Below are positions 9,387-17,603 of a stretch of DNA of 64,000 nt, piece by piece; within the stretch, counting starts at the first letter, position 1; each line of letters starts with the position of its first letter. The DNA comes from Algoriphagus alkaliphilus (GTDB lineage Bacteria > Bacteroidota > Bacteroidia > Cytophagales > Cyclobacteriaceae): positions 1-64,000 of the forward strand of contig NZ_FMXE01000009.1 in assembly GCF_900103735.1 (NCBI RefSeq). Direction: 5' to 3'. A program made the translations under genes and the position numbers. Below the pieces are notes generated by a model. The model was given only the letters and a program-made list of their open reading frames with translations, was not told the DNA's origin and ran no database searches.

Positions 9387-11423
9387 TTAAGCAGAAATTA
9401 GACCAGAGCGCTTTAGCAATGCTTCAGGTTTGGGTTCTCTACCCCGGAACCTTCGATACAGGATCGAAGGATGTGCTGTGCCTCCTGCCGAAAGGATATT
9501 TTTTTCAAAGGAAGTTGCAGTTTCCTGATCAAAAACACCCTTTTCCAAAAATAACTCGAACGCATCAGCATCCAGTACTTCTGCCCACTTGTAACTGTAA
9601 TATCCTGAAGAATAGCCCCCCTGGAAAATATGGGAAAAGCTCGTGCTTGCCATAGTTCCTTCTACTCGTGGTAAAAGATCGGTTTTCTGCATGACTGCTT
9701 CCTCAAATTTCCTTACGTCGGCTATTGGGCTAGGGTCTTGATTATGGTAGGCCATATCCAAAAGCGCAAAACTGATCTGCCGCATCGTCATATAGCCCTG
9801 TTGGAAATTGGAAGCGTTTTTGATTTTCTCAATCAGTTCTTCGGGGATTTTTTCACCGGTTTCATAGTGTTTCGCAAAAAGATCCAAGCATTCTTTTTCG
9901 TAGCACCAGTTTTCGAAAATCTGGGAGGGGAGTTCTACAAAATCCCAAAAGACACTTGTTCCGGTGAGCGATTCGTAGGTTCCTCTGGCCAGCATTCCAT
10001 GAAGTGCATGGCCAAATTCATGAAAAAGCGTGGTGACTTCATTGAAGGTCAAAAGGCTTGGTTTGCTCTTCGTCGGCTTTGTAAAATTACAGACGATCGA
10101 AACCTGCGGGCGCTGCTCCAGTCCATTTTCTGTGCGTTGTCCTTTGAAAGAGGTCATCCAAGCCCCGTTTCTTTTGCCTGATCTTGGAAAAAAATCCGCA
10201 TAAAATACAGCAAGGTGCATACCGTTTCGGTCCTTTACTTCATAAGCTGTGACATCCGGATGATATACCGGAATGTCGGAGTTTGGTTGAAATGTAATCC
10301 CAAAAAGCTTAGCTGCGGTTTGGAAGACACCCTCAATGACATTTTCAAGTTTGAAATACGGTCGGAGCAATTCATCATCCAGGGCATATTTTTCTTTTTT
10401 GAGTAGTTCGGAATAGAATGCAAAATCCCATCGCTCAAGGTTTTCTAATCCATCCAGTTTTTTTGCAAATTCGGCCACTTCAAGTACTTCCTTCTCAGCT
10501 TTTGGCTTTGCTTTAAGAAGCAGTGACTCCAAAAACTCCAATACTGCATGGGGACTTTTTGCCATCCGCTCCTCCAAGACAAAATCTGCATGAGAGGCAT
10601 ATCCAAGCAGATTAGCCCGCGCGTGACGAAGTTTGAGAAGGTTTTTGATGATCTCCTGATTGTCGAGTTCATCTCCCTTGGATGATTTGGTGTTGTATGC
10701 CAAAAACAACCGCTTGCGGAGTTCCCTGTTTTTGGCATAGGTCAACGCCGGGATGTAGCTTGGGTAATCGAGTGTAAAAGCCCATTTGCCTGCATGACCT
10801 TTTTCCTCTGCTATCTGGGCAGCTGCTTCTTTGATACCTTCCGGCAGGCCATCGATTTCAGCCTCATTCTCTATCAAATGAACATATTTATTGGTTTCAG
10901 CAAGGATGTTTTCTCCGAATTTGAGACTGAGTTGAGCCAATTCCTGGTCAATAGTTCGAAGTTTTTCAGCATCCTCCGGACTCAGATTTGCGCCATTCCG
11001 GACAAAGGATTTGTAGGTTTTTTCCAGTAGGGTCTTTTGTTCTTCGGTGAGCTTGAGAGTTTCTTTTTCATTGAAAACGGTAGCTACTCGTTGGAAAAGA
11101 TCTTGATCCAATAATATGTCATTGGAGTATTCGGTCAGCAGGGGGGAAATTTCCCGAGCCAGCTTTTGAATTTCGTCATTGGTCTCCGCAGAATTGAGGT
11201 TAAAAAAGACAGCCGAGATCACATTCAGTTTTTTCCCTGATCGATCAAGTGCTTCAAGGGTATTTTGAAAAGTAGGCACTGATTCAGATTTGATTTTTTC
11301 TACATCTGCCTTGGCCAATTTTATGGCCTCTTCAATTGCAGGAAGAAAGTGATCGTTTTTTAGAAGATGAAAAGGTGCAGTTTCAAATGGGCTTGTAAAT
11401 TCAGCCAAAAGTGGGTTTTTCAT
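9387..11423 (-). CDS. M3-family zinc metallopeptidase (Dcp/oligopeptidase A-like)
   Basis: A 678-residue thimet-oligopeptidase-type enzyme that cleaves short peptides. Zinc-binding residues are His468 and His472 in HEFGHALH, with catalytic Glu469 and the third ligand Glu497 in FVELPSQ. The C-terminal GYSSGYYSYKWAEVLDADAF is typical of Dcp/PrlC proteins and supplies the substrate-binding tyrosines. There is no signal peptide, so it is cytoplasmic or periplasmic without obvious export. Length is normal for the family. A diverged piece of a second copy of this gene lies at 14022-14100, indicating a past duplication. Confidence 0.93.
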   Translation of the reverse strand: MKNPLLAEFTSPFETAPFHLLKNDHFLPAIEEAIKLAKADVEKIKSESVPTFQNTLEALDRSGKKLNVISAVFFNLNSAETNDEIQKLAREISPLLTEYSNDILLDQDLFQRVATVFNEKETLKLTEEQKTLLEKTYKSFVRNGANLSPEDAEKLRTIDQELAQLSLKFGENILAETNKYVHLIENEAEIDGLPEGIKEAAAQIAEEKGHAGKWAFTLDYPSYIPALTYAKNRELRKRLFLAYNTKSSKGDELDNQEIIKNLLKLRHARANLLGYASHADFVLEERMAKSPHAVLEFLESLLLKAKPKAEKEVLEVAEFAKKLDGLENLERWDFAFYSELLKKEKYALDDELLRPYFKLENVIEGVFQTAAKLFGITFQPNSDIPVYHPDVTAYEVKDRNGMHLAVFYADFFPRSGKRNGAWMTSFKGQRTENGLEQRPQVSIVCNFTKPTKSKPSLLTFNEVTTLFHEFGHALHGMLARGTYESLTGTSVFWDFVELPSQIFENWCYEKECLDLFAKHYETGEKIPEELIEKIKNASNFQQGYMTMRQISFALLDMAYHNQDPSPIADVRKFEEAVMQKTDLLPRVEGTMASTSFSHIFQGGYSSGYYSYKWAEVLDADAFELFLEKGVFDQETATSFEKNILSAGGTAHPSILYRRFRGREPKPEALLKRSGLISA

Positions 11424-11633
11424 GAGGAAGGATAAACGTTTGGGTAATTAATCAGGCGCGATCCATTTTGGTTCGGGGAGATGCCCTACTTTTTTCAATT
11501 CGGTTGCTAAATTACCAATTTGTTCAGTAAAGCTTTCTAAAAGTAAAATCTGCGAAACATTTTTTTTTGGCTTATTAGATTTTGAATAAAGAGATTATCC
11601 AACCGGATGTAGCTTTCTCAAAAATCGAAATTT

Positions 11634-12239
11634 ATGAAAGCAATTCTTATCAGTACGCTATTCATTCTTGGATTCCTTACTCAAGCAAAAGCACAGCTTG
11701 TCATTAAAGATGGGCTATATTTTAACAAGGCAGGGAGACAAGTCTGGATTGTGGAGACCAATGGAAAGAAACATCAGCGTGCACTGCTCTACAAAGTTTC
11801 AAAAGACTCGCTTTTCTTTGTTGAATCCAATCTTAAAACTCTTTCTCCACAATATGCTGACCTTGAAATAAAGAGCTTGCATTATTCTGATATAGATACA
11901 CTGGTGACTCAAAAAAACAGGCCCGGTGCTAAAGGTGCTGTATTTGGAGGGGTGATTGGGTTTGCTGCAGGAATGGCGATTAGAGCCGCTACTTATGATC
12001 CTGACCCGATCACAAAGGTTCTTGTAATTCTTACGGGAGGAGAATCGGCCCATTATTTTATGTCAGGACTTTTGGGTGCCTCAGCAGGAGTGGCAATAGG
12101 TGCTGGTATCGGTGCAATCGCTAAAAAGAAGTGGGTCATTGGTGGAAATAAGGAAAACTTCGAAAAGGCCCTTCTTCTTCTCGACGAAAGAGCCTATTGG
12201 AATAAATCAAGCAGACCAAGACCAAGTCCTAACCTGTGA
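11634..12239 (+). CDS. Secreted hypothetical protein with two glycine-rich hydrophobic segments
   Basis: Encodes 201 residues I do not recognise. Residues 1-20 form a signal peptide (MKAILISTLFILGFLTQAKA). A polar region follows, then two small-residue-rich hydrophobic stretches, AVFGGVIGFAAGMAI and GLLGASAGVAIGAGIGAIA, which look like glycine-zipper membrane segments. Proteins of this layout in Bacteroidota are unnamed, possibly inserted into the outer membrane or stress related. It is isolated between divergent and convergent neighbours, at the left edge of the accessory island. Confidence 0.7.
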   Translation: MKAILISTLFILGFLTQAKAQLVIKDGLYFNKAGRQVWIVETNGKKHQRALLYKVSKDSLFFVESNLKTLSPQYADLEIKSLHYSDIDTLVTQKNRPGAKGAVFGGVIGFAAGMAIRAATYDPDPITKVLVILTGGESAHYFMSGLLGASAGVAIGAGIGAIAKKKWVIGGNKENFEKALLLLDERAYWNKSSRPRPSPNL

Positions 12240-12444
12240 TTCAATGAAAATTTACTGCCTGTTCAATTACTTATCATGTTATAGGATTAATGGATAGCTA
12301 AGGGAAGCAAAGTCAAAACTTTCAATATAACCGAATACCAAACCTGAGTTTCTCCTTTAAATTTTCTTATTTATGAATCAATTCAAGCAATTGGGATAGA
12401 AAAATCTCAACTGCACTAAATGGGAGCATTTGAGGTAATAAATA

Positions 12445-12472
12445 AGAGGTGACCGGTTTTCCGGCCACCTCT
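12445..12472. terminator. Strong GC-rich hairpin, probable terminator
   Basis: The arms AGAGGTGACCGG and CCGGCCACCTCT pair with one mismatch around a TTTT loop. There is only a short T-run on the plus side (GGTTCTGTT). It lies about 20 bases beyond the 3' end of the metalloprotease remnant on the minus strand and 200 bases after the secreted-protein gene on the plus strand, so it may have served either one. Confidence 0.6.
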
Positions 12473-12495
12473 GGTTCTGTTATAGATATCCTAAT

Positions 12496-12620
12496 TTAAA
12501 ACTCAAAATCGCAACTCATTTCCTCCATTCCGATCGGTGCGCCGTCAGGGACACTCAGTGTCTGCTGAGGGATCAGTTCCTCAGGTAATTTCAAATAGGT
12601 CTGGATTTTTTCATTGAGAA
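12496..12620 (-). pseudogene. 3'-terminal remnant of a second zinc-metalloprotease gene
   Basis: On the minus strand this encodes about 40 residues containing YLKLPEELIPQQTLSVPDGA and the ending EEMSCDFEF, matching the extreme C-terminus of the intact metalloprotease at 17604-20018. The bases 12493-12558 are identical to 17601-17666, after which similarity drops to roughly 80 percent. Everything upstream of this tail is gone; its place is taken by short repeats and an ATPase gene. The longer frame running on to 12738 is an accidental fusion with the repeat DNA. Confidence 0.85.
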
Positions 12621-12701
12621 TTGCCTTTGAAAAATGGAAAATATTTCCTATTATTGCCTTTGAAAAATGGAAAACAAGGTTTGAACTGCCTTTGAAAAAT
12701 G
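12621..12701 (+). repeat. Three direct repeats, the last ending in the ATPase start codon
   Basis: TGCCTTTGAAAAATG occurs three times, with its G-C-C at 12623, 12656 and 12688, so copies are 33 and 32 bases apart. The first two are flanked by TTG and followed by GAAAA. In the third copy the final ATG (12699-12701) is the start codon of the ATPase gene. The even spacing of about three helical turns suggests a protein-binding or insertion-related array. Confidence 0.8.
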
Positions 12702-14018
12702 TATATTCCCCGAAATATAGATAAAGAACTGCTGGCATGGCGCAAGGAAAAGACCGGCAAGCCTTTACTGGTCAGAGGTGCCCGTCAAGTAGGGAAATCC
12801 ACTGCCGTAAGGGAACTGGCCAAACAGTTTGACCATTTTCTTGAAGTGAATTTCGAGGAACAACGCACCCTGCATTCCTTGTTTGAAGGTGATCTCAACC
12901 CCTTGGAATTGTGCGAAAACCTGTCCATTGTATCCAATGTTCCGATTGTTCCCGGAAAAACCCTGGTGTTTTTTGATGAAATACAAGCCTGCGTACCGGC
13001 CATTTCTTCTCTTCGTTTCTTCTACGAAAAACTTCCGGAACTGCACGTCATAGCCGCGGGATCTTTATTGGAGTTTGCACTGGCTGAAATACCTTCTTTT
13101 GGAGTGGGTCGGGTACGGTCAATCTTTGTTTATCCACTTGGTTTTGATGAGTTTCTGACTGCTATGGGGGAGGATTCTCTTTTGAATGCCAAGAAAAAAG
13201 CCTCAGCATCCCGGCCTCTTGCTGAGCCTCTACACCACAAACTGCTCACGTATTTGAAACGGTTCCTGGTTTTGGGTGGCATGCCTGAGGTTATCCGTAA
13301 TTATAGCCAATACAGGGATATGAAGGCAGCCGGACAACTTCTCGATGATCTCATCATTTCGCTCAGGGCCGATTTTGCAAAATACAAACACCGTGTCCCC
13401 TCTTTGCGTATTTCGGAATTATTTGATGCCGTGGTCAGGCAGTCGGGTGGCAAGTTTGTCTATGCAAAAGTGGCAACGGAAGCTAATCATAAACAAGTGA
13501 AAGAAGCTGTGGATCTATTGTTGATGTCCGGTCTGGTGATTTCGGTCACCCATACCTCTGCCAACGGACTGCCCCTGGGTGCGGAAAGCAATCCCAAAAA
13601 GCAGAAAATGCTGGTTCTTGACACAGGTATATTCCAGAGGATACTCGGACTGAATATTACCGAAGTTCTTTTTGACGATGACTTTGATGCAGTCAACAAA
13701 GGGGCCATTGCCGAGCAGTACTGCGGGTTGGAACTCCTGAAAGCGGTTTCCTGCTACCGACAGGAGAGATTGTATTACTGGCATAGGGAAGCCCTGAATA
13801 GCAATGCGGAGGTGGATTACCTTGCCCAAAAAGGGCAGGACATCATTCCAGTGGAAGTGAAGTCCGGGAAAAAGGGTTCGATGCAAAGCCTCCATCTGTT
13901 TCTCAAGGAAAAAAAAAGTCCCTATGGGGTCCGGTTCTCCAACGAACCCTATGCCGCCTTTGAAACCATACAGGTCTGGCCCTTATATGCCGTTTCGGAT
14001 TTTGTGAGGGGCGGATGA
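12699..14018 (+). CDS. AAA_14-type ATPase with DUF4143 C-terminal domain
   Basis: A 439-residue protein. The N-terminal ATPase has Walker A GARQVGKST (about residues 28-36) and Walker B LVFFDEIQ, followed by the sensor-like VIAAGSLLEFAL. The C-terminal DUF4143 domain contains a PD-(D/E)XK-like signature, NAEVDYLAQ followed by IIPVEVKSGKKG. These proteins are widespread, patchily distributed and often multi-copy in Bacteroidota; their biochemical role is unknown, and defence or mobility has been suggested. The gene lies between fragments of two protease genes and its start codon is the last base set of a triple direct repeat, so it looks recently inserted. Confidence 0.9.
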   Translation: MYIPRNIDKELLAWRKEKTGKPLLVRGARQVGKSTAVRELAKQFDHFLEVNFEEQRTLHSLFEGDLNPLELCENLSIVSNVPIVPGKTLVFFDEIQACVPAISSLRFFYEKLPELHVIAAGSLLEFALAEIPSFGVGRVRSIFVYPLGFDEFLTAMGEDSLLNAKKKASASRPLAEPLHHKLLTYLKRFLVLGGMPEVIRNYSQYRDMKAAGQLLDDLIISLRADFAKYKHRVPSLRISELFDAVVRQSGGKFVYAKVATEANHKQVKEAVDLLLMSGLVISVTHTSANGLPLGAESNPKKQKMLVLDTGIFQRILGLNITEVLFDDDFDAVNKGAIAEQYCGLELLKAVSCYRQERLYYWHREALNSNAEVDYLAQKGQDIIPVEVKSGKKGSMQSLHLFLKEKKSPYGVRFSNEPYAAFETIQVWPLYAVSDFVRGG

Positions 14019-14021
14019 TCT

Positions 14022-14100
14022 GGGGAAAAAATCCGCATAAAATACAGCAAGGTGCTTTTCATTCCGGTCCTTCACTTCGTTTGCTGTGACTTCTGGATAT
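14022..14100 (-). pseudogene. Internal remnant of a second M3-peptidase gene
   Basis: Read on the minus strand this encodes YPEVTANEVKDRN followed by HLAVFYADFFP, matching the internal peptidase segment DVTAYEVKDRN ... HLAVFYADFFP of the gene at 9387-11423 (bases about 10190-10270). Nucleotide similarity is roughly 80 percent, so this is an old paralogue rather than a recent copy. Both sides are lost; the left side abuts the ATPase stop codon. Confidence 0.82.
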
Positions 14101-14428
14101 TACCATTAAGCTATGCCCAGTGTCCTTTCAAAACATTTAATAACGGGAATCTCCGACCATACCGATTAACATGGGCTCCAAGACGAATTAATCGCATTAA
14201 ATCGCCTGGAATCAAACTTTTTTAGCTTTTAAAAAGACTCGTATTTAAATCTATTTTTTTTAAATTTTATGGGGTCACTTTCGGGCATTACCTCCTCTTA
14301 ATATCAGAAGGTTGCACTAACCCGGTACTTCTATGATTAATAACCCAAAATTGCCAAATAAAGAAGAAGTCAATGTTTATCCTTTGGGGCATTCTGAATC
14401 CATCAAAGTTTATTAGAATAAATCTGAC
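14101..14428. other. Gap upstream of the sigma factor; possible FecI-type promoter region
   Basis: No gene is seen here. The right part is AT-rich and contains a T-tract followed by TTTTATGGGGTCACTTTC at about 14264-14281. A T/A-rich run followed by a GGGG-containing box is what I associate with the region upstream of FecI-type sigma genes in Bacteroidota. A similar ATGGGGTCATTT string recurs at 17348-17359. Confidence 0.35.
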
Positions 14429-14968
14429 ATGGATATCTGGAGTGCTTTTAACAGGGGGGATGAATTTGCCTTCAATTACATCTACAGAATGTATGTCACG
14501 GTTTTGTTTAAATATGGCTGCCAGATGTGTAAAGACCAAAGTCACATTCAGGACTGCATCCAGAATATTTTTATTGACCTGAGAAGAAAAAGGGGCTCGC
14601 TCAGCGAAGTACAGAGTATTAAATCCTATCTGTTTAAAATCTTATACCGGGAATTGATCAGCAAATCAAACAAATCCAAAGAGGAGATCTGTAAGGAGCC
14701 TGAGAAGATCCAAAAGAATTTTAGCATTGAATTTTCGCAGGAAACAAAAATTATTCATCAGGAAAATGACCGGGAAAAATTTGAAAAAATACAGGATGCC
14801 ATTAATAAACTTACCTGCAGACAGCGGCAAGCCATTTTGTTGCTCTATGAAGAAGGAATGACTTATAAGGAAATTTCAGTAGCAATGGATTTAAATGAAG
14901 TAAAATCAGCACGCAAGGTAGTCTACAGGGCTTTGAGCACATTGAAATCATTGCTCCAAAAGAAATAA
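14429..14968 (+). CDS. FecI-like ECF RNA polymerase sigma factor
   Basis: A 179-residue extracytoplasmic-function sigma factor. Region 2 is at about 1-75 (FAFNYIYRMYVTVLFKYG ... IQDCIQNIFIDLRRKRG), and region 4, a helix-turn-helix, is at about 120-175 (RQRQAILLLYEEGMTYKEIS). The DEFAFNYIYRMY start is characteristic of the Bacteroidota FecI subgroup, which pairs with a FecR anti-sigma factor and an STN-containing TonB receptor. Those partners follow directly (FecR at 14988, STN receptor at 16193), but both are broken, so this sigma factor probably no longer has a working signalling chain. The ATG at 14429 gives the expected N-terminus. Confidence 0.88.
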   Translation: MDIWSAFNRGDEFAFNYIYRMYVTVLFKYGCQMCKDQSHIQDCIQNIFIDLRRKRGSLSEVQSIKSYLFKILYRELISKSNKSKEEICKEPEKIQKNFSIEFSQETKIIHQENDREKFEKIQDAINKLTCRQRQAILLLYEEGMTYKEISVAMDLNEVKSARKVVYRALSTLKSLLQKK

Positions 14969-14987
14969 GACAGAAAATTATAAACAG

Positions 14988-16041
14988 ATGAACTACAAAG
15001 ATTACGATATAGCCAACTTTATTACCGATGAATTTTTCATTCAGTGGATTAAAAACCCGAATGAAAACAACAGTCATTTTTGGGAAAAATGGATGGAGCA
15101 GCATCCGGAGAAAAGGGCTATGGTAAATGAAGCAGCAAATCTGATCCGGTCTGTGAAATATGCTTACAGTCCCGAATTTACAGACAAAATGTATGTGGAG
15201 ACCTTCGAACAGATCCTGAAGGCAGATAATGAGCAAAGTTCGGTCAAACATTCCAAGCCTACACCCAATTCCTCCTCCTCGAAAGGCAGCTTTTTGTCTT
15301 TTATACCACTGAGAGGAATTGCGGCCTCCCTGTTGGTTTTATTCTGTCTCTGGGCGCAATATGAGGCATTCAATTACCGTCCTGAGCCTGTAGAGAAAGC
15401 CGAAACCTCTGATCAGAAGATCCAACCTGTCTGGGCAAAAATCCATTATTGATCTGCCTGATGGAACTAGGATTCACCTAAATTCAGAAAGTGAAATCGA
15501 ATTCCCCAAGGAATTCTCAGCCGATTTCCGCTTGGTAAGGTTGAAAGGTGAGGCATTTTTTGAAGTGAAAAAAGAGCAGCGCCCATTTTTGGTGGAAAGC
15601 GGCAGTACAAAAATCCGTGTGCTGGGTACTTCCTTCAATGTCAGGCAAAAAGCCGATGAGCCATTGTATGTGGCTTTGGTCACAGGTAAGGTCAGGGTCG
15701 ATGCGGTCAACGGAGATCAGGTAACCCTGAATCCTGATGAAATGCTGGTCATGGAAAAAGGCGGAAAATTTTCCAAGACAGGATTCGACACCATGGATGT
15801 TATCGGATGGAAGGACAATTATCTGGTATTCAAAAGTGCCAAATTTTCGGAAGTCAGAGAAAAGCTGGAACTATGGTATGGTGTCCAAATAGACGTAAAA
15901 GGCCGTATCGATCCGAAATGGACATACTCGGGAGTCTATAAAGACGAGATGCTTGAAAATGTACTTCGAGGGATTTGTGTGACTTCAGGGATGACTTACC
16001 AAATTGATAAAAAACAAATAACCATAACCAACCCAAAATAA
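14988..16041 (+). pseudogene. FecR-type anti-sigma factor, frameshifted
   Basis: The first part (14988-15452) encodes the cytoplasmic anti-sigma domain and the membrane segment IAASLLVLFCLWA, then stops after QPVWAKIHY. The rest continues in the +1 frame: SGQKSIIDLPDGTRIHLNSE, the FecR hallmark, then GEAFFEV, RVLGTSFNVR and the C-terminal DUF4974-type domain ending at 16041. The two parts would be one normal FecR of about 350 residues if a single base were removed near 15410-15430. Normally FecR receives the signal from the TonB receptor and controls the sigma factor. A sequencing error would also produce this picture. Confidence 0.85.
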
Positions 16042-16192
16042 TATGAAAAACCTAGACATAAATACCAGTTAACAAAAAAGGCAGGAGCTGTTCTTGGCGG
16101 AACAGGATCCTGCCCGTGTAAATGCCTCTATCAAATTGGAATGCGAGGGAGGCATTAGTCCTAGTATTTCTACACTTAAACCATTCAAACTT

Positions 16193-16640
16193 ATGGATTA
16201 TAATTTACGCAGACAACTGATTATGCTGTCCAAACGATTAATATATGTTTTTCTGTTCCAGCTATTTCTATGCACGGTCATAATGGCTAACACGGGCAAT
16301 GCCCAGCGGAAAACCATCGATCAAGTAAAGGTTTCTTTAAATCTTAAAGAAAAGCCGCTTGCCCAGTTTTTTAGGCAGGTGGAATCCAAAACGGATTTTA
16401 AGTTTACCTATACGGATAATCTGCTGGATCTGAACCAGACCATTACAGTCGTTGAGGATAATAAATCGCTTTACGATGTTCTGGTGGCTGTATCTAAACA
16501 AACCAATTTGAACTTTGTGCAGGTCAATGAGAATATCCATGTGAAACCAAATTCTGATTTAACCAAAAAAGCTGTAGAAGTAACTGAATTGGTAGATCAA
16601 ACTATCCAAGGAAAGGTAGTAGATGAAAAGTTTTCCAAAG
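16193..16640 (+). pseudogene. SusC/FecA-like TonB-dependent receptor, only the STN region left
   Basis: From the ATG at 16193 the frame encodes a signal segment (LIYVFLFQLFLCTVIMANTG), a secretin/TonB N-terminal (STN) domain with VSLNLKEKPLAQFFRQVE and the first residues of a carboxypeptidase-like domain, TIQGKVVDE. Family identity ends there, where the normal protein would go on for about 1,000 residues. The frame runs to 16675, but the last part is the reverse strand of a truncated transposase gene, so a deletion or recombination at about 16625-16640 fused the two. An in-frame ATG at 16094 lies too far upstream to be the start. Confidence 0.85.
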
Positions 16641-17148
16641 GAGTAGATTCTACCGCTACTGCAACTTGTGCTTGACGTTGACTCCCTTTTCCCCGTTTCA
16701 GCTGGTTTTTGATCTGCTTTTTGGTTGCCACTTCTACATAGCCCTCATCGTACTCTACCATGTCTTTGAGCAGGTATAAACTATCTCTTCGCCCCATCAC
16801 AGCTCTGATTTTGTGCATCAACTTGAAGGCTGTTTCATATCTACTCAAACCCAATTGGCCCTGAAATTCAAGGCAAGAAAAGCCATTTTTGGTCGCTGAG
16901 ATAAACATAAAAGCCAGGATCCAGACCTGCAATGGCAATTTGCTGTTTTCCATCACAGTCTCCCTTTTGAGCGAACTTCTTATTCGGCAATGCCTGCATT
17001 CGAAAAACTTCGCCCCGCTGAACCAGTAATGATGAGTCATTTTTTCACACTTTTTACAGAATATACCGGACTTCTCCCGGTAAGATTTAATGAAGAGTTC
17101 ACAGGATTCCTCATCTGGAAATTGGTTTAGAAAGTGGGTTAGTTTCAA
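16597..17148 (-). mobile_element. IS1595-family transposase, C-terminally truncated
   Basis: A 183-residue frame with the N-terminal zinc ribbon typical of IS1595 transposases (Cys31-x2-Cys34 and Cys51-x2-Cys54), the segment LPLQVWILAFMFISATKNGFS and the start of the DDE-type domain (DMVEYDEGYVEV, RGKGSQRQAQVAVAVES). A full transposase has about 300 residues; here the remaining catalytic part is missing and the last 10-15 residues come from the receptor gene read backwards. The element is therefore dead. No second inverted terminal repeat could be identified. Confidence 0.85.
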
Positions 17149-17470
17149 GTTCTTTGGCGTTTAAACCAAAGAAAAGCGTACTTTTCTAAATGACAAAACC
17201 ATTGATACCAACTGTCATTTGACGACGTGCAAACTCACGGATACACATATCAGAAAATATGAAGTAGCTCGGGTGGATACGTATCATGGGTATTTCATCA
17301 CCTCTTCTCCCCTAAAAAATCTCAACAAAAACAATTTTCAAATCCCCATGGGGTCATTTATCACCTTAATACACTCTTTAATTTAGAGCACCGAAATAAG
17401 GAAATATAAGGATAGGTGTTTAATTCAATAAATAATATTCATACGCAAGTTGGGTTATATGTTAATTGAT
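17149..17470. other. Gap between the dead transposase and the metalloprotease terminator
   Basis: No gene is visible. The left part is probably leftover insertion-sequence flank. ATGGGGTCATTTATC at about 17348-17362 echoes the box upstream of the sigma factor at 14269-14281, which hints that another FecI-type regulatory region once lay here. Confidence 0.3.
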
Positions 17471-17505
17471 AAAACCAGCCAGGACTCCTGACTGGTTTTG
17501 TTTTT
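17471..17505. terminator. Hairpin terminator downstream of the metalloprotease
   Basis: The arms AAAACCAGCCAGG and CCTGACTGGTTTT (one mismatch) have a three-base loop and carry T-rich flanks on both strands (GTTTTTG on plus, TTTTATC on minus). It lies about 100 bases beyond the minus-strand metalloprotease stop codon and can probably work in both directions. Confidence 0.7.
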
Positions 17506-17603
17506 GAATTTTTCTGCCAAAATATATTTAAGTCCAATTCATTTCTTTCTAAGATAGGCTAACCTTATAAGCCTACAACCCATTCTGGCATTTGGCTCCG
17601 AAT

